DNA of 64,000 nt from Gluconacetobacter tumulicola (GTDB lineage Bacteria > Pseudomonadota > Alphaproteobacteria > Acetobacterales > Acetobacteraceae), in NCBI RefSeq assembly GCF_014174215.1, contig NZ_JABEQL010000004.1, forward strand, positions 1 to 64,000, given 5' to 3'. The notes below the pieces were generated by a model. The model had not been told where the DNA came from. It did not search any database and saw only the letters and a list, made by a program, of their open reading frames with translations. Made by a program: the position numbers and the translations under genes. Every line of letters begins with the position of its first letter. The first letter of the stretch is position 1. Positions 7,450 through 15,788 of this stretch are shown here, one piece after another.

Positions 7450-8094
7450 ATGAGCGGTGCCGTGCCCAATCAGGCGTCCGTGTCGGTACGGGGGGCGCAG
7501 GCCCGGGCGTGGCCGTTTGCGCACTGGCTGCTGGACGACGTCCTGCCGCCATCGGCCCGTGCCGCGCTGCTGGCCTGGGACCCGGGGGCGGACGCCCATG
7601 GCGGCGATACCGGCGGCCGGCGCGATGCCCGCAATGGCCGGCGCGTCTTCGTCACGCCCCGGGCGCGCCGCGATCCGGGCCTGGACCTGCTGGCCCGCAT
7701 GTTCGACGCGGCGGAGGCCCGGGACGCCATTGCCGCGTGCTGCGGTGCCCGGCTGGCCGGTACCGCGCTGCGGCTGGAACTGTGCCTGGACACGGACGGA
7801 TTCTGGCTGGAGCCGCACACCGATATCGGGGCCAAGAAGCTGACCCTGCTGGTCTCGCTCTCCACCGGCCCGGGGGCGGCGGACTGGGGGACGGACCTGA
7901 TGACGGCGGATGGCAGGCCGGTCGCGCGGGCCAGCGGCGCGTTCAATTCCGGCCTGATGTTCGTGCCCGGCGAGGAGAGCTGGCACGGGTTCGTGCGCCG
8001 GCCGATCCTGGGCCTGCGCCGGTCGCTGATCGTCAATTTCGTCTCGTCCGAATGGCGCGCGACCGGGGAACTGGCGTTCGGCCCCGGGGGCTGA
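7450..8094 (+). CDS. Putative 2-oxoglutarate/Fe(II)-dependent oxygenase
   Basis: A 214-residue protein of the 2OG-Fe(II) dioxygenase fold. HTD in EPHTDIGAKKLT and the distal His in SWHGF, followed by RRSLIVNF, supply the 2-His-1-Asp iron triad and the Arg for 2-oxoglutarate. The fold matches small oxygenases found near sugar-polymer or redox genes, but the substrate is unknown. The ATG at 7450 is preceded by GGGGCGG. An upstream ATG at 7384 lies inside hemN and is unlikely. The gene starts 16 bases after hemN and may be the last gene of that oxygen-controlled transcript, even though the enzyme itself needs O2. Confidence 0.7.
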   Translation: MSGAVPNQASVSVRGAQARAWPFAHWLLDDVLPPSARAALLAWDPGADAHGGDTGGRRDARNGRRVFVTPRARRDPGLDLLARMFDAAEARDAIAACCGARLAGTALRLELCLDTDGFWLEPHTDIGAKKLTLLVSLSTGPGAADWGTDLMTADGRPVARASGAFNSGLMFVPGEESWHGFVRRPILGLRRSLIVNFVSSEWRATGELAFGPGG

Positions 8095-8206
8095 CCGCTC
8101 CGCCGGTTTTGCGTTCCGGCCCCGTTCGGTTCTAGGAAGGCATGAATCTTCCACCCAGGCCGTGGCGTTCATGGCGCAGCAACTGCAGGACGAGGCGAGA
8201 AAGGTA

Positions 8207-9844
8207 ATGACCGAACACGCGCGCGAGACGATGGAATTCGATATTGTCATTGTCGGTGGCGGCCCGTCCGGTCTGGCGGCGGCGATCCGCCTGCGGCAGA
8301 TCCTGCCGCAGGCCACGGTGTGCCTGATCGAGAAGGGCAGCGAGATCGGGGCCCATATCCTCTCCGGCGCGGTGATCGAACCGCGCGCGCTGGACGAATT
8401 GCTGCCCGACTGGCGCGAAACCGGCGCCCCGCTGAATACGCCGGTGACGGAAGAGGCGATGCTCTTCCTGACCGAAAGCCGGGGTTATGCCGTGCCGATG
8501 CTGGACCGGGTGATGCCGCACATGCGCAACCACGGCAATTACATCGTCAGCCTGGGCGATGTCTGCCGCTGGCTGGCCGCGCGGGCCGAGGAGATGGGGG
8601 TGGAGATCTACCCCGGCTTCGCCGGCGCCGATGTGCTGGTCGAGGACGGGCGTGTCGTGGGGGTGGTGACGGGTGACATGGGTATCGGCCGCGATGGCGA
8701 GCCCGGCCCGAACTACGCGCCGGGCATGGAGCTGCGCGCGAAATATACCCTGTTCGCCGAAGGGTGCCGGGGCTCGCTGACCAAGCGGCTGATGGCGATG
8801 TACAATCTGCGCAAGGGCGTGGACCCGCAGACCTACGGGCTGGGCATCAAGGAATTGTGGGAGGTCCCGGCCGAACAGCACCGCCCCGGCCTGGTGCAGC
8901 ACAGTTTCGGCTGGCCGTTGGACAACCGGACCTATGGCGGCGCCTGGATGTATCATTTCGGCGAGAACCTGGTCTCGTACGGCTTCGTGGTCGGGTTGGA
9001 CTATCCCAACACCTGGCTGTCGCCGTTCGACGAGATGCAGCGCCTGAAGCTGCACCCGTCCTTCCGCAGCACGTTCGAGGGGGGGCGCCGCATCGCCTAT
9101 GGCGCGCGGGCGCTGTCGGAAGGCGGCATCCAGTCGATCCCGCGCCTGACCTTCCCCGGCGGTGCGCTGATCGGCGATACGGCCGGCTTCCTCAACGTGC
9201 CCAAGATCAAGGGCACCCATACCGCGATGAAGTCCGGCATGCTGGCGGCCGAGGCGGTGGCCGAGGCGATGGAAGGCGGCCGGGTCGAGCCGGCATCCTA
9301 CACCGCGCGGGTGCGCAAATCCTGGCTGTGGGAGGAACTGCGCGCCGTCCGCAACGTCCGCCCCGCCTTCTCGCGCTTCGGCATGAAGGGTGGCGCCCTC
9401 TATTCGGGCATCGACGCCATGCTGCTGCGGGGCCGGGCACCGTGGACCCTGCATCACCGCCATGCGGATAACGAGGTCCTGGAATCGGCCAGCATGTCGC
9501 TGCCGATCGCCTATCCCAAGCCGGACGGCAAGATCACGTTCGACAAGCTGTCCTCGGTCTTCCTGTCCGCGACCAATCACGAGGAAGACCAGCCCGTTCA
9601 TCTGAAGCTGCGCAGTGACGCGCTGTGGAAGACGGTGAACTGGGATGTGTTCCGCGCCCCCGAGAGCCGCTACTGCCCGGCCGGGGTCTATGAAGTGGCG
9701 GATGCCGAGACCGCGCCGCGCCTGCAGATCAACGCCCAGAACTGCGTGCATTGCAAGACGTGCGACATCAAGGACCCGGCGCAGAACATCGACTGGGCGA
9801 CGCCCGAGGGCGCCGGCGGCCCCAACTATCCCGGCGGGATGTGA
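8207..9844 (+). CDS. Electron-transfer flavoprotein:ubiquinone oxidoreductase (ETF-QO)
   Basis: A 545-residue membrane-associated flavoprotein that passes electrons from reduced ETF to ubiquinone. The N-terminal FAD-binding GGGPSG is in VIVGGGPSGLAAAIRL (about residues 15-30). The C-terminal ferredoxin-like part carries the [4Fe-4S] ligands in NCVHCKTCDI, plus the preceding Cys of YCPAGVYEV, and ends GGPNYPGGM as in the family. GAGAAAGG precedes the ATG at 8207 with good spacing. Upstream in-frame ATGs (8162, 8171) would only add an unstructured tail. It is followed by etfB and etfA, which complete the electron route from acyl-CoA or related dehydrogenases to the quinone pool. Confidence 0.93.
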   Translation: MTEHARETMEFDIVIVGGGPSGLAAAIRLRQILPQATVCLIEKGSEIGAHILSGAVIEPRALDELLPDWRETGAPLNTPVTEEAMLFLTESRGYAVPMLDRVMPHMRNHGNYIVSLGDVCRWLAARAEEMGVEIYPGFAGADVLVEDGRVVGVVTGDMGIGRDGEPGPNYAPGMELRAKYTLFAEGCRGSLTKRLMAMYNLRKGVDPQTYGLGIKELWEVPAEQHRPGLVQHSFGWPLDNRTYGGAWMYHFGENLVSYGFVVGLDYPNTWLSPFDEMQRLKLHPSFRSTFEGGRRIAYGARALSEGGIQSIPRLTFPGGALIGDTAGFLNVPKIKGTHTAMKSGMLAAEAVAEAMEGGRVEPASYTARVRKSWLWEELRAVRNVRPAFSRFGMKGGALYSGIDAMLLRGRAPWTLHHRHADNEVLESASMSLPIAYPKPDGKITFDKLSSVFLSATNHEEDQPVHLKLRSDALWKTVNWDVFRAPESRYCPAGVYEVADAETAPRLQINAQNCVHCKTCDIKDPAQNIDWATPEGAGGPNYPGGM

Positions 9845-9927
9845 TTTTCCGGCGAAATGGGCTATTGGGGGCGCCCTCCCTGGGGTGAGTGCTCCACATT
9901 CCCGCTGACAGACAGGCGAAGAGGTCC

Positions 9928-10677
9928 ATGAAGGTTCTTGTTCCCGTAAAGCGCGTGATCGATTTCAACATCAAGCCGCGCGTGAAGGCGGACGGCACGG
10001 GTGTCGAGACCGCCGGTGTGAAGATGTCGATGAATCCGTTCGACGAAATCGCGGTCGAGGAAGCCGTGCGTCTGAAGGAAAAGGGCATCGCGACCGAAGT
10101 GGTGGCGGTGTCGGTCGGTGTGCAGCAGGCGCAGGACACGCTGCGCACCGCGATGGCGATGGGGGCGGATCGCGCGATCCTGGTCCTGACCGATGTGGCG
10201 GTGGAACCGCTGGGCGTCGCCAAGATCCTCAAGGCGCTGGTGGCCAAGGAAAGCCCGGACCTGGTGCTGCTGGGCAAGCAGGCGATCGACGACGACATGA
10301 ACGCCACCGGCCAGATGCTGGCCGGTCTGCTGGGCTGGGCCCAGGGCACGTTCGCCAGCAGGATCGAGATCGCGGATGGCCGTGCCACCGTGACGCGCGA
10401 GATCGATGGCGGGCTGGAGACGCTGACGCTGACGCTGCCGGCGATCGTGACGGCCGACCTGCGCCTGAACGAGCCGCGCTATGCCTCGCTGCCCAACATC
10501 ATGAAGGCGCGCAAGAAGCCGCTGGAGACGATCGCACCCGCCGATCTGGGCGTGGATGTGACGCCGCGCCTGACCATCGTCTCGGTCGCCGAGCCGCCGG
10601 CGCGCCAGCAGGGCATCAAGGTCGAATCCGCCGCCGATCTGGTGGCGCGTCTGCGCAACGAAGCGAAGGTGATCTGA
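9928..10677 (+). CDS. etfB: Electron transfer flavoprotein, beta subunit
   Basis: A 249-residue AMP-binding subunit of the ETF heterodimer. It begins [14 protein letters not shown], contains the family signature around [11 protein letters not shown], and has the C-terminal region with KARKKPLE that recognises partner dehydrogenases. GAAGAGG sits 4-10 bases upstream of the ATG at 9928. It is followed by etfA after two bases, so the two subunits are translationally coupled. It lies downstream of ETF-QO with an 83-base gap that could hold a separate promoter. Confidence 0.94.
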   Translation: MKVLVPVKRVIDFNIKPRVKADGTGVETAGVKMSMNPFDEIAVEEAVRLKEKGIATEVVAVSVGVQQAQDTLRTAMAMGADRAILVLTDVAVEPLGVAKILKALVAKESPDLVLLGKQAIDDDMNATGQMLAGLLGWAQGTFASRIEIADGRATVTREIDGGLETLTLTLPAIVTADLRLNEPRYASLPNIMKARKKPLETIAPADLGVDVTPRLTIVSVAEPPARQQGIKVESAADLVARLRNEAKVI

Positions 10678-10679
10678 TC

Positions 10680-11612
10680 ATGGCCGTACTCGTTTTCCTG
10701 GATCATGAGTCCGGAATCATCCGCCAGGCGTCGCGTTCGGCCGTGACCGCCGCCCGCGCGCTGGGCGAAGTGCATGCGCTGGTGACGGGCGACGCTTCGG
10801 TGGCCGAGGCGGCGGCGCGGATCGACGGCGTGGCCAAGGTGCTGCGCGCGGCCGGTGCGGCGGCCGCCCATGAACTGGCCGAGCCGCTGGCTGCGGTGAT
10901 CGCCGATCTTGCCCCCGCCTACAGCCACATCGTCGCGGCTTCCGGCGCCAGCGGGAAGAACGTGCTGCCGCGTGCCGCCGCCCTGCTGGATGTGCAGCCG
11001 ATCCCCGACGTGGTGTCGATCGTCGATGCCGATACGTTCGTGCGCCCGATCTATGCCGGCAGCGCGCTGGCGACGGTGAGATCGTCGGATGCGAAGAAGG
11101 TGCTGACGGTGCGTGCCTCGTCCTTCGATCCGGCCCCGGCCGAGGGTGGGGCGGCCCCGATCGAGCAGGTGACGGTGCCGGACGGGCCGGCGCTGTCGGA
11201 ATTCGTCTCGATCGCGCTGTCGCAGTCCGAACGCCCCGAGCTGGAATCGGCGCGGGTCATCGTCTCGGGCGGTCGCGGCATGCAGAACGAGGAAAACTTC
11301 AAGCTGCTGAACCCGCTGGCCGACCGGCTGGGGGCGGCCATCGGTGCTTCGCGCGCCGCTGTCGATGCCGGCTTCGTGCCCAACGATTACCAGGTCGGGC
11401 AGACCGGCAAGATCGTGGCGCCGGAACTGTATATCGCCGTCGGCATTTCCGGCGCGATCCAGCATCTGGCCGGCATGAAGGACAGCAAAATCATCGTCGC
11501 GATCAACAAGGACCCCGAGGCCCCGATCTTCCAGGTGGCCGATTACGGATTGGTCGGCGACCTGTTCGACATCCTGCCGCAGGTCGAAGCCGCGCTGGAC
11601 AAGGCGGGCTGA
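10680..11612 (+). CDS. etfA: Electron transfer flavoprotein, alpha subunit
   Basis: A 310-residue FAD-binding subunit of ETF. The C-terminal half holds the signature [13 protein letters not shown], then [16 protein letters not shown] and [13 protein letters not shown], the loops that bind FAD. It is the usual length for the family and is coupled to etfB (2-base gap). A weak inverted repeat (CCGGG at 11619-11623, CCCGG at 11629-11633) is followed 15 bases later by eight T residues. The spacing is too long for a classical intrinsic terminator. Confidence 0.94.
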   Translation: MAVLVFLDHESGIIRQASRSAVTAARALGEVHALVTGDASVAEAAARIDGVAKVLRAAGAAAAHELAEPLAAVIADLAPAYSHIVAASGASGKNVLPRAAALLDVQPIPDVVSIVDADTFVRPIYAGSALATVRSSDAKKVLTVRASSFDPAPAEGGAAPIEQVTVPDGPALSEFVSIALSQSERPELESARVIVSGGRGMQNEENFKLLNPLADRLGAAIGASRAAVDAGFVPNDYQVGQTGKIVAPELYIAVGISGAIQHLAGMKDSKIIVAINKDPEAPIFQVADYGLVGDLFDILPQVEAALDKAG

Positions 11613-11745
11613 TTGCCTCCGGGTCTCGCCCGGCGCCTTCGAGTCTGATTTTTTTTCCAGCGGCCTGTTTGTCCCTGCAATCCATCCTGTGGATTGCGGA
11701 GGCGAACGGGCCGCTCATTTATCGCGGCCTGTCGGGTCGACGCCT

Positions 11746-11949
11746 TCAGTCTTCGCCCAATACCGCGCGCGCCCGGCGCACGACCGTCTCGTACTCGGTC
11801 GGGCTCAGATAGCCTTCGTGGAGCATGGCGCTTGCCCTGGTCAGCGCGTCGCGCGCATGGGCCGCGTCATGGATCGGGTAGCGCCGTCCGGGCAGGGCGA
11901 AGGCCTCGTCCGGCAGGGCGTTCCGTTCTTCCTCGGTCAGTCTGGACAT
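11746..11949 (-). CDS. Small conserved hypothetical protein with a DUF6582-like motif
   Basis: A 67-residue protein beginning MSRLTEEERNALPDEAFALP, then GRRYPIHD. The 'LPDxAFALPGRRYPIHDxxHARxAL' pattern recurs in small alphaproteobacterial and phage-head-associated proteins (DUF6582 in my recollection). No catalytic role is known. It is highly charged, without a signal peptide or membrane segment. It lies downstream of the MATE gene on the same strand, 42 bases away, and may be cotranscribed with it. Confidence 0.7.
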   Translation of the reverse strand: MSRLTEEERNALPDEAFALPGRRYPIHDAAHARDALTRASAMLHEGYLSPTEYETVVRRARAVLGED

Positions 11950-11991
11950 CGCTTCGGTCCTTTCCCTCTGTCCCTTCGCCGGTGCGAAGGG

Positions 11992-13533
11992 TCATGCCCG
12001 TGTCGACTGATCGGCCATGTCGTCGGCGATCTGTTCTTCCTCGTCCAGTTCGTTCAGCTCGGCCATCGCGCTCTTGGCGGTCCGTCCCGGCAGTTCGGCG
12101 GCCAGGCCGAGCGCCACCCGTCCGGGCTTGAGGTTGCGTACGACCGAGAAGGCCGTGAGTACGGCCCAGGCGCCGAAGACGACGCTGCCCAGCACCTGCC
12201 CCACCTGCACCCCGCAGGGGCCGAAGCGCATGCCGATCCAGACGAACGGAATGGTGCCCAGTGTCGCCCGCCCCCAGTTGAACAGGGTCGAATAGAGCGG
12301 GAAGCCCAGATTGTTGAACGCCGTGTTGGCGACGAACAGCATGCCGATGAACAGATAGCCGCCGACGGTCCAGGTGCAGAACAGGCGGATCAGGTCCGCG
12401 GTCGCGCCCTGGGCGGCGAAGGCGCGCACCACCAGATCCTGCGCCGGCAGCAGGATCGCCCATGTCAGGGCGACACAGATCGCCACCAGCTTGAGCGATG
12501 CGACCAGCGTCTGGCGTACGCGGTCCAGATGGCCCGCGCCCTGGTTCTGCGACATGATCGGCCCCACCGATCCGGTCAGCGCGAAGACGAAGGCGAAGGC
12601 GACGGGCACGATCCGGTCGATCGTCGCCTGCCCGGCCACCGCCGCCAGGCCGAAACTGGCCATTGCGTGGGTGACGAACAGGCCGCCGATCGGGGTGGCC
12701 AGGTTGGTCAGGATCGCCGGCATTGCCACGCCACCGACCAGTTTGGCGTCGTGCAGGACATAGCGCGTGGAGGGCATGGTCAGCAGGTCGTGCTGCCGCA
12801 CTGCCAGATAGCCCAGAACGGCGACCAGCCCCCGGGACAGGATGGTGCTGATGGCGGCCCCTTCCAGCCCCAGATGCAGCCAGAAGATCAGCAGCGGGTC
12901 GAGCATGGCCGAGGCCAGCGCGCCGATCAGGGTGACGTTCATCGATTGTTTGGCGTCACCCACCGCGCGCAGCAGGCTGGAGCAGCCCATACCTGCTGCG
13001 ACAAGCCACAAGGCGGGTGAGACAATGCGGATATACTGGCCGGCCTGTTCCGCCACCCGCCCCGTCGCACCGAACAGATGCAGGATCGGCGTTGAGAAGA
13101 AGGCCGTTGCCAGCCCCAGGGCGACCATGACGAGCGTCATGACCAGCAGGAAGGACGAGGCGATGCGCCGCGCCCGGTTGTGCCGACCGGCGCCGATCTG
13201 GCGGGCCGTGACCGCGCCCAGTCCGATCGACATGCCGATCGAGACCGCGATCTGGACATAGCCGACCGCGCCGGTAAAGCCGATCGCCGCCGTGAGTGCC
13301 GGATCGTTCAGCCGCGAAATATAGAACAGGTTCAGCAGGTCGACGGCGAACACGGCCATCAGCCCGATTGCCCCGGTACCGGCCATGACCACCACATGGC
13401 GCATGATGTCGCCAGAGCAGAAACGGGCGGGACGGCAGGGCCTCACGGGGGCCGCGTCCTTGCCCGGCCCGGCTGCGCGTCCGGCCGCGCCGCCGGTGCC
13501 GCGCGCTGCCCTGCCTGAGGGTCCTGGAATCAT
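11992..13533 (-). CDS. MATE-family efflux transporter
   Basis: A 513-residue inner-membrane protein with about twelve membrane segments in two MatE repeats. Repeat one starts near MRHVVVMAGTGAIGLMAVFAVDLL, with the family's SRLNDPALTAAIGF; repeat two starts near VGGVAMPAILTNLATPIGGLF. MATE proteins export drugs or cationic metabolites using Na+ or H+. The first 45 or so residues are a Pro/Ala/Gly-rich cytosolic tail, longer than usual, so the true start could be later. The ATG at 13533 is the only one with a purine-rich AGGAAAGAGG upstream, though it lies somewhat far away. The C-terminus carries an acidic stretch (ELNELDEEEQ). It lies downstream of, and on the same strand as, the TetR gene. 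Confidence 0.85.
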   Translation of the reverse strand: MIPGPSGRAARGTGGAAGRAAGPGKDAAPVRPCRPARFCSGDIMRHVVVMAGTGAIGLMAVFAVDLLNLFYISRLNDPALTAAIGFTGAVGYVQIAVSIGMSIGLGAVTARQIGAGRHNRARRIASSFLLVMTLVMVALGLATAFFSTPILHLFGATGRVAEQAGQYIRIVSPALWLVAAGMGCSSLLRAVGDAKQSMNVTLIGALASAMLDPLLIFWLHLGLEGAAISTILSRGLVAVLGYLAVRQHDLLTMPSTRYVLHDAKLVGGVAMPAILTNLATPIGGLFVTHAMASFGLAAVAGQATIDRIVPVAFAFVFALTGSVGPIMSQNQGAGHLDRVRQTLVASLKLVAICVALTWAILLPAQDLVVRAFAAQGATADLIRLFCTWTVGGYLFIGMLFVANTAFNNLGFPLYSTLFNWGRATLGTIPFVWIGMRFGPCGVQVGQVLGSVVFGAWAVLTAFSVVRNLKPGRVALGLAAELPGRTAKSAMAELNELDEEEQIADDMADQSTRA

Positions 13534-13678
13534 TGTCCGGATGATAGCCTCTTTCCTGCCGCGCGAAAGCCCGATCGTGCATGTGCCGCGCGGACGGTGG
13601 CCCGTTGCAGGCACATGACTATGGCACATGACTATGGCCGAAGAACGATGGCCGACGATGGTGGCGGAAAGGCGGCGG

Positions 13679-14392
13679 TCAGGGATGGGCCGGTTCGATG
13701 GCCTTCAGGCCGGTCAGGAAGATGCGGACCCAGCGGCGGATATTGGCCTCGATCTCGTCCGGGGTCACCAGGTCGCGGGAATGGAACAGTTCCCCGAGGA
13801 TCAGCTTGCCCACCGTCATGTTGAACAGGCCGATTCCCAGATCCTCGACATCGTCGATGGGCCAGGTTCCGGCCTGCTGCTGCCGCTCCAGCCACTCCTC
13901 GATCTGGTTGCAGTTTCCGCACAGCTCGATGCTCTGCATGATGCGGCGGATCTCGGCGGAATCCCGGATCTCGCCGACGATGGCGCGGACCAGGCACATC
14001 CGCTCGGGCGCCAGCACCCGCATCGCGATCGCCATCAGGATATGGATCAGCTCGGCCTCGGGCGTGATGCCGGCCGGGCAATGGACCGCCAGATGCTTGA
14101 TGTCGAACAGCCGCTCGCTGATCAGGGTGCGGAACAGGTCCTCCTTGGACGCAAACATCTGGTAGATCGTCTTCTTGGACATGCCCGACAGCTGGGCCAG
14201 CTTGTCCATCGACGCGTTATGATAGCCGTGATTGTCCAGAACCTGGCAGGCCGCGTTCAGGATCAGTTCCCGCCGTTCGCCACCTTCCAGCACGGGGGGG
14301 CGGCCGGCGCATCGCTTCTCCGGGCACAATTCTTCGGGCTCGCGGAGACGGGGAAGCACAAGATCCGACATCGTCGCCCCGGTAGCGGGCAT
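13679..14392 (-). CDS. TetR/AcrR-family repressor, probably of the adjacent RND pump
   Basis: A 237-residue regulator. The N-terminal TetR helix-turn-helix spans about residues 40-85 (RRELILNAACQVLDNHGYHN, then KLAQLSGMSKKTIYQMFASK). The rest is an all-helical ligand-binding domain with a Cys pair (ELCGNCNQ). AGGAAGGAA precedes the ATG at 14392. An ATG at 14371 is an alternative. It is divergent from the efflux operon starting at 14622, with two palindromes in between (14477-14517), which is the standard layout for a pump repressor released by the pump's substrates. Confidence 0.88.
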   Translation of the reverse strand: MPATGATMSDLVLPRLREPEELCPEKRCAGRPPVLEGGERRELILNAACQVLDNHGYHNASMDKLAQLSGMSKKTIYQMFASKEDLFRTLISERLFDIKHLAVHCPAGITPEAELIHILMAIAMRVLAPERMCLVRAIVGEIRDSAEIRRIMQSIELCGNCNQIEEWLERQQQAGTWPIDDVEDLGIGLFNMTVGKLILGELFHSRDLVTPDEIEANIRRWVRIFLTGLKAIEPAHP

Positions 14393-14476
14393 TCCGGCAA
14401 TTCCTTCCTGTCTTGAAGGCCTGACTTGAGGGGCTCGGTGTAAGGCCCGGCATGGGCGGCCATTGACCAGAGTTTA

Positions 14477-14517
14477 GAAACGAAATAGTTTCCGATCAAG
14501 AAAACCACTCGGTTTCC
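14477..14517. promoter_or_regulatory. Two palindromes in the tetR/RND divergent region (candidate TetR operators)
   Basis: GAAAC (14477-14481) and GTTTC (14488-14492) form a perfect inverted repeat with a 6-base spacer. GAAAACC (14500-14506) and GGTTTCC (14511-14517) form a second with one mismatch and a 4-base spacer. The shared GAAAC/GTTTC half-sites and AT-rich setting are typical of AcrR/TtgR-like operators. They lie about 85-115 bases upstream of the repressor's start and 105-145 upstream of the adaptor's start. Confidence 0.55.
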
Positions 14518-14621
14518 ATATGCCGGCACTGCATGGGACGGTTTCGCGAGGCCGCAGGCGTTGCGTTGCCGTTTTTCGGCCAGGTCCGGCGACCTATGTT
14601 TCCGCAGGGCTCAATCACGCA

Positions 14622-15782
14622 ATGACGTACCCCCGTCCCCATCGCGCCGTCCTTCTTGCCGCCTGCGCGTCTCTGGCGCTGGCCGGATGCAAGCGCCAGG
14701 CAGCGCCTCCCGCCCCCCCTCCGCAACAGGTCGGTGTCCTGACCCTGCGCGCGGCGCCGTTCAGCGTCACCACCGACCTGCCGGGCCGGACCGAGGCGAT
14801 CGAGATCGCCCAGGTCCGTCCGCAGGTGAACGGGGTGATCCAGAAGCGCCTGTTCGTCGAAGGCACCGACGTCACGGCGGGCCAGCAGCTCTACCAGATC
14901 GACCCGTCGGCCTATCAGGCGACCTATGACGCGGCCAAGGCGCAGCTTCTGCACGCGCAGGCCGCAAAGGTGACCGCCCAGGCGAAGCTGGACCGGTACG
15001 GCCCGCTGGTGCGTGCCCATGCCGTCAGCCGGCAGGATTATGACGATGCCCTGGCGGCGGCGCGCGAGGCCGATGCCGACATCGCGCAGGCCCGTGCGAA
15101 TGTGGAAAGTGCGACGGTCAACCTGAACTATACCCGCGTGCTGGCGCCGATTTCCGGCCGGATCGGCCGGTCGCTGATGACGGTCGGCGCGCTGGCCACG
15201 GTCGGGCAGAGCAGCAACCTGTCGATCGTCACCCGGCTCGACCCGATCTATGTGGATGTGAATTTGCCGGCGACAAGGCTGCTGGAACTGCGGCGTGAGC
15301 TGGAGCAGGGGCGGTTGCAGCGCGCGGGGCAGGACGCCGCCACCGTTACCCTGACGCTGGAGGATGGCAGCACCTACGAGCAGCCGGGCCGGCTGGAATT
15401 CTCGGAAGTGAATGTGGACGAGACGACGGCGACCGTGGTGGTCCGTGCGGTGATGCCGAATGCGGCGCATATGCTGCTGCCCGGCATGTATGTGCATGCA
15501 AGGCTGGAAGAAGGTGTCGACCCCGCGGCGCTGCGCGTGCCGCAGGATGCGGTGACGCGCAATTCGCACGGCGATCCGACGGTCATGGTCGTGAGCGCGG
15601 ACAACAAGGTCGCCATTCGCGGCATCACGACCGGGCCGGCGGCAGGAAGCGACTGGATCGTCACCGCCGGGCTGAAGCCGGGCGAGCGGGTCGTGGTCAG
15701 CGGCCTGCAGAAGATCCATCCCGGAGACACCGTCTCCCCCACCGAGGCGGCCCAGCCCGCCCCGCAGGGCAAGGCGGGATAA
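14622..15782 (+). CDS. RND efflux periplasmic adaptor (membrane fusion lipoprotein, AcrA/MexA type)
   Basis: A 386-residue periplasmic adaptor anchored by a lipid. The signal ends in the lipobox LAGC (about residues 18-21 in ACASLALAGC). It then shows the barrel-sandwich hybrid halves (QVRPQVNGVIQKRLFVEGTD and LNYTRVLAPISGRIGRSLMT) around an alpha-hairpin rich in Ala/Gln, and a C-terminal beta-barrel and membrane-proximal domain. It links the RND pump to the outer-membrane channel. The ATG at 14622 places the signal peptide correctly; a longer ORF from 14520 would bury it. The Shine-Dalgarno site is weak. First gene of the three-gene pump operon. Confidence 0.92.
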   Translation: MTYPRPHRAVLLAACASLALAGCKRQAAPPAPPPQQVGVLTLRAAPFSVTTDLPGRTEAIEIAQVRPQVNGVIQKRLFVEGTDVTAGQQLYQIDPSAYQATYDAAKAQLLHAQAAKVTAQAKLDRYGPLVRAHAVSRQDYDDALAAAREADADIAQARANVESATVNLNYTRVLAPISGRIGRSLMTVGALATVGQSSNLSIVTRLDPIYVDVNLPATRLLELRRELEQGRLQRAGQDAATVTLTLEDGSTYEQPGRLEFSEVNVDETTATVVVRAVMPNAAHMLLPGMYVHARLEEGVDPAALRVPQDAVTRNSHGDPTVMVVSADNKVAIRGITTGPAAGSDWIVTAGLKPGERVVVSGLQKIHPGDTVSPTEAAQPAPQGKAG

Positions 15783-15788
15783 GAACTC

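Noticed and set aside
11619-11656. CCGGG/CCCGG hairpin and eight-T tract after etfA
   Set aside because: The stem is only 5 bp and the T-tract lies 15 bases further on, so it does not form a normal intrinsic terminator.
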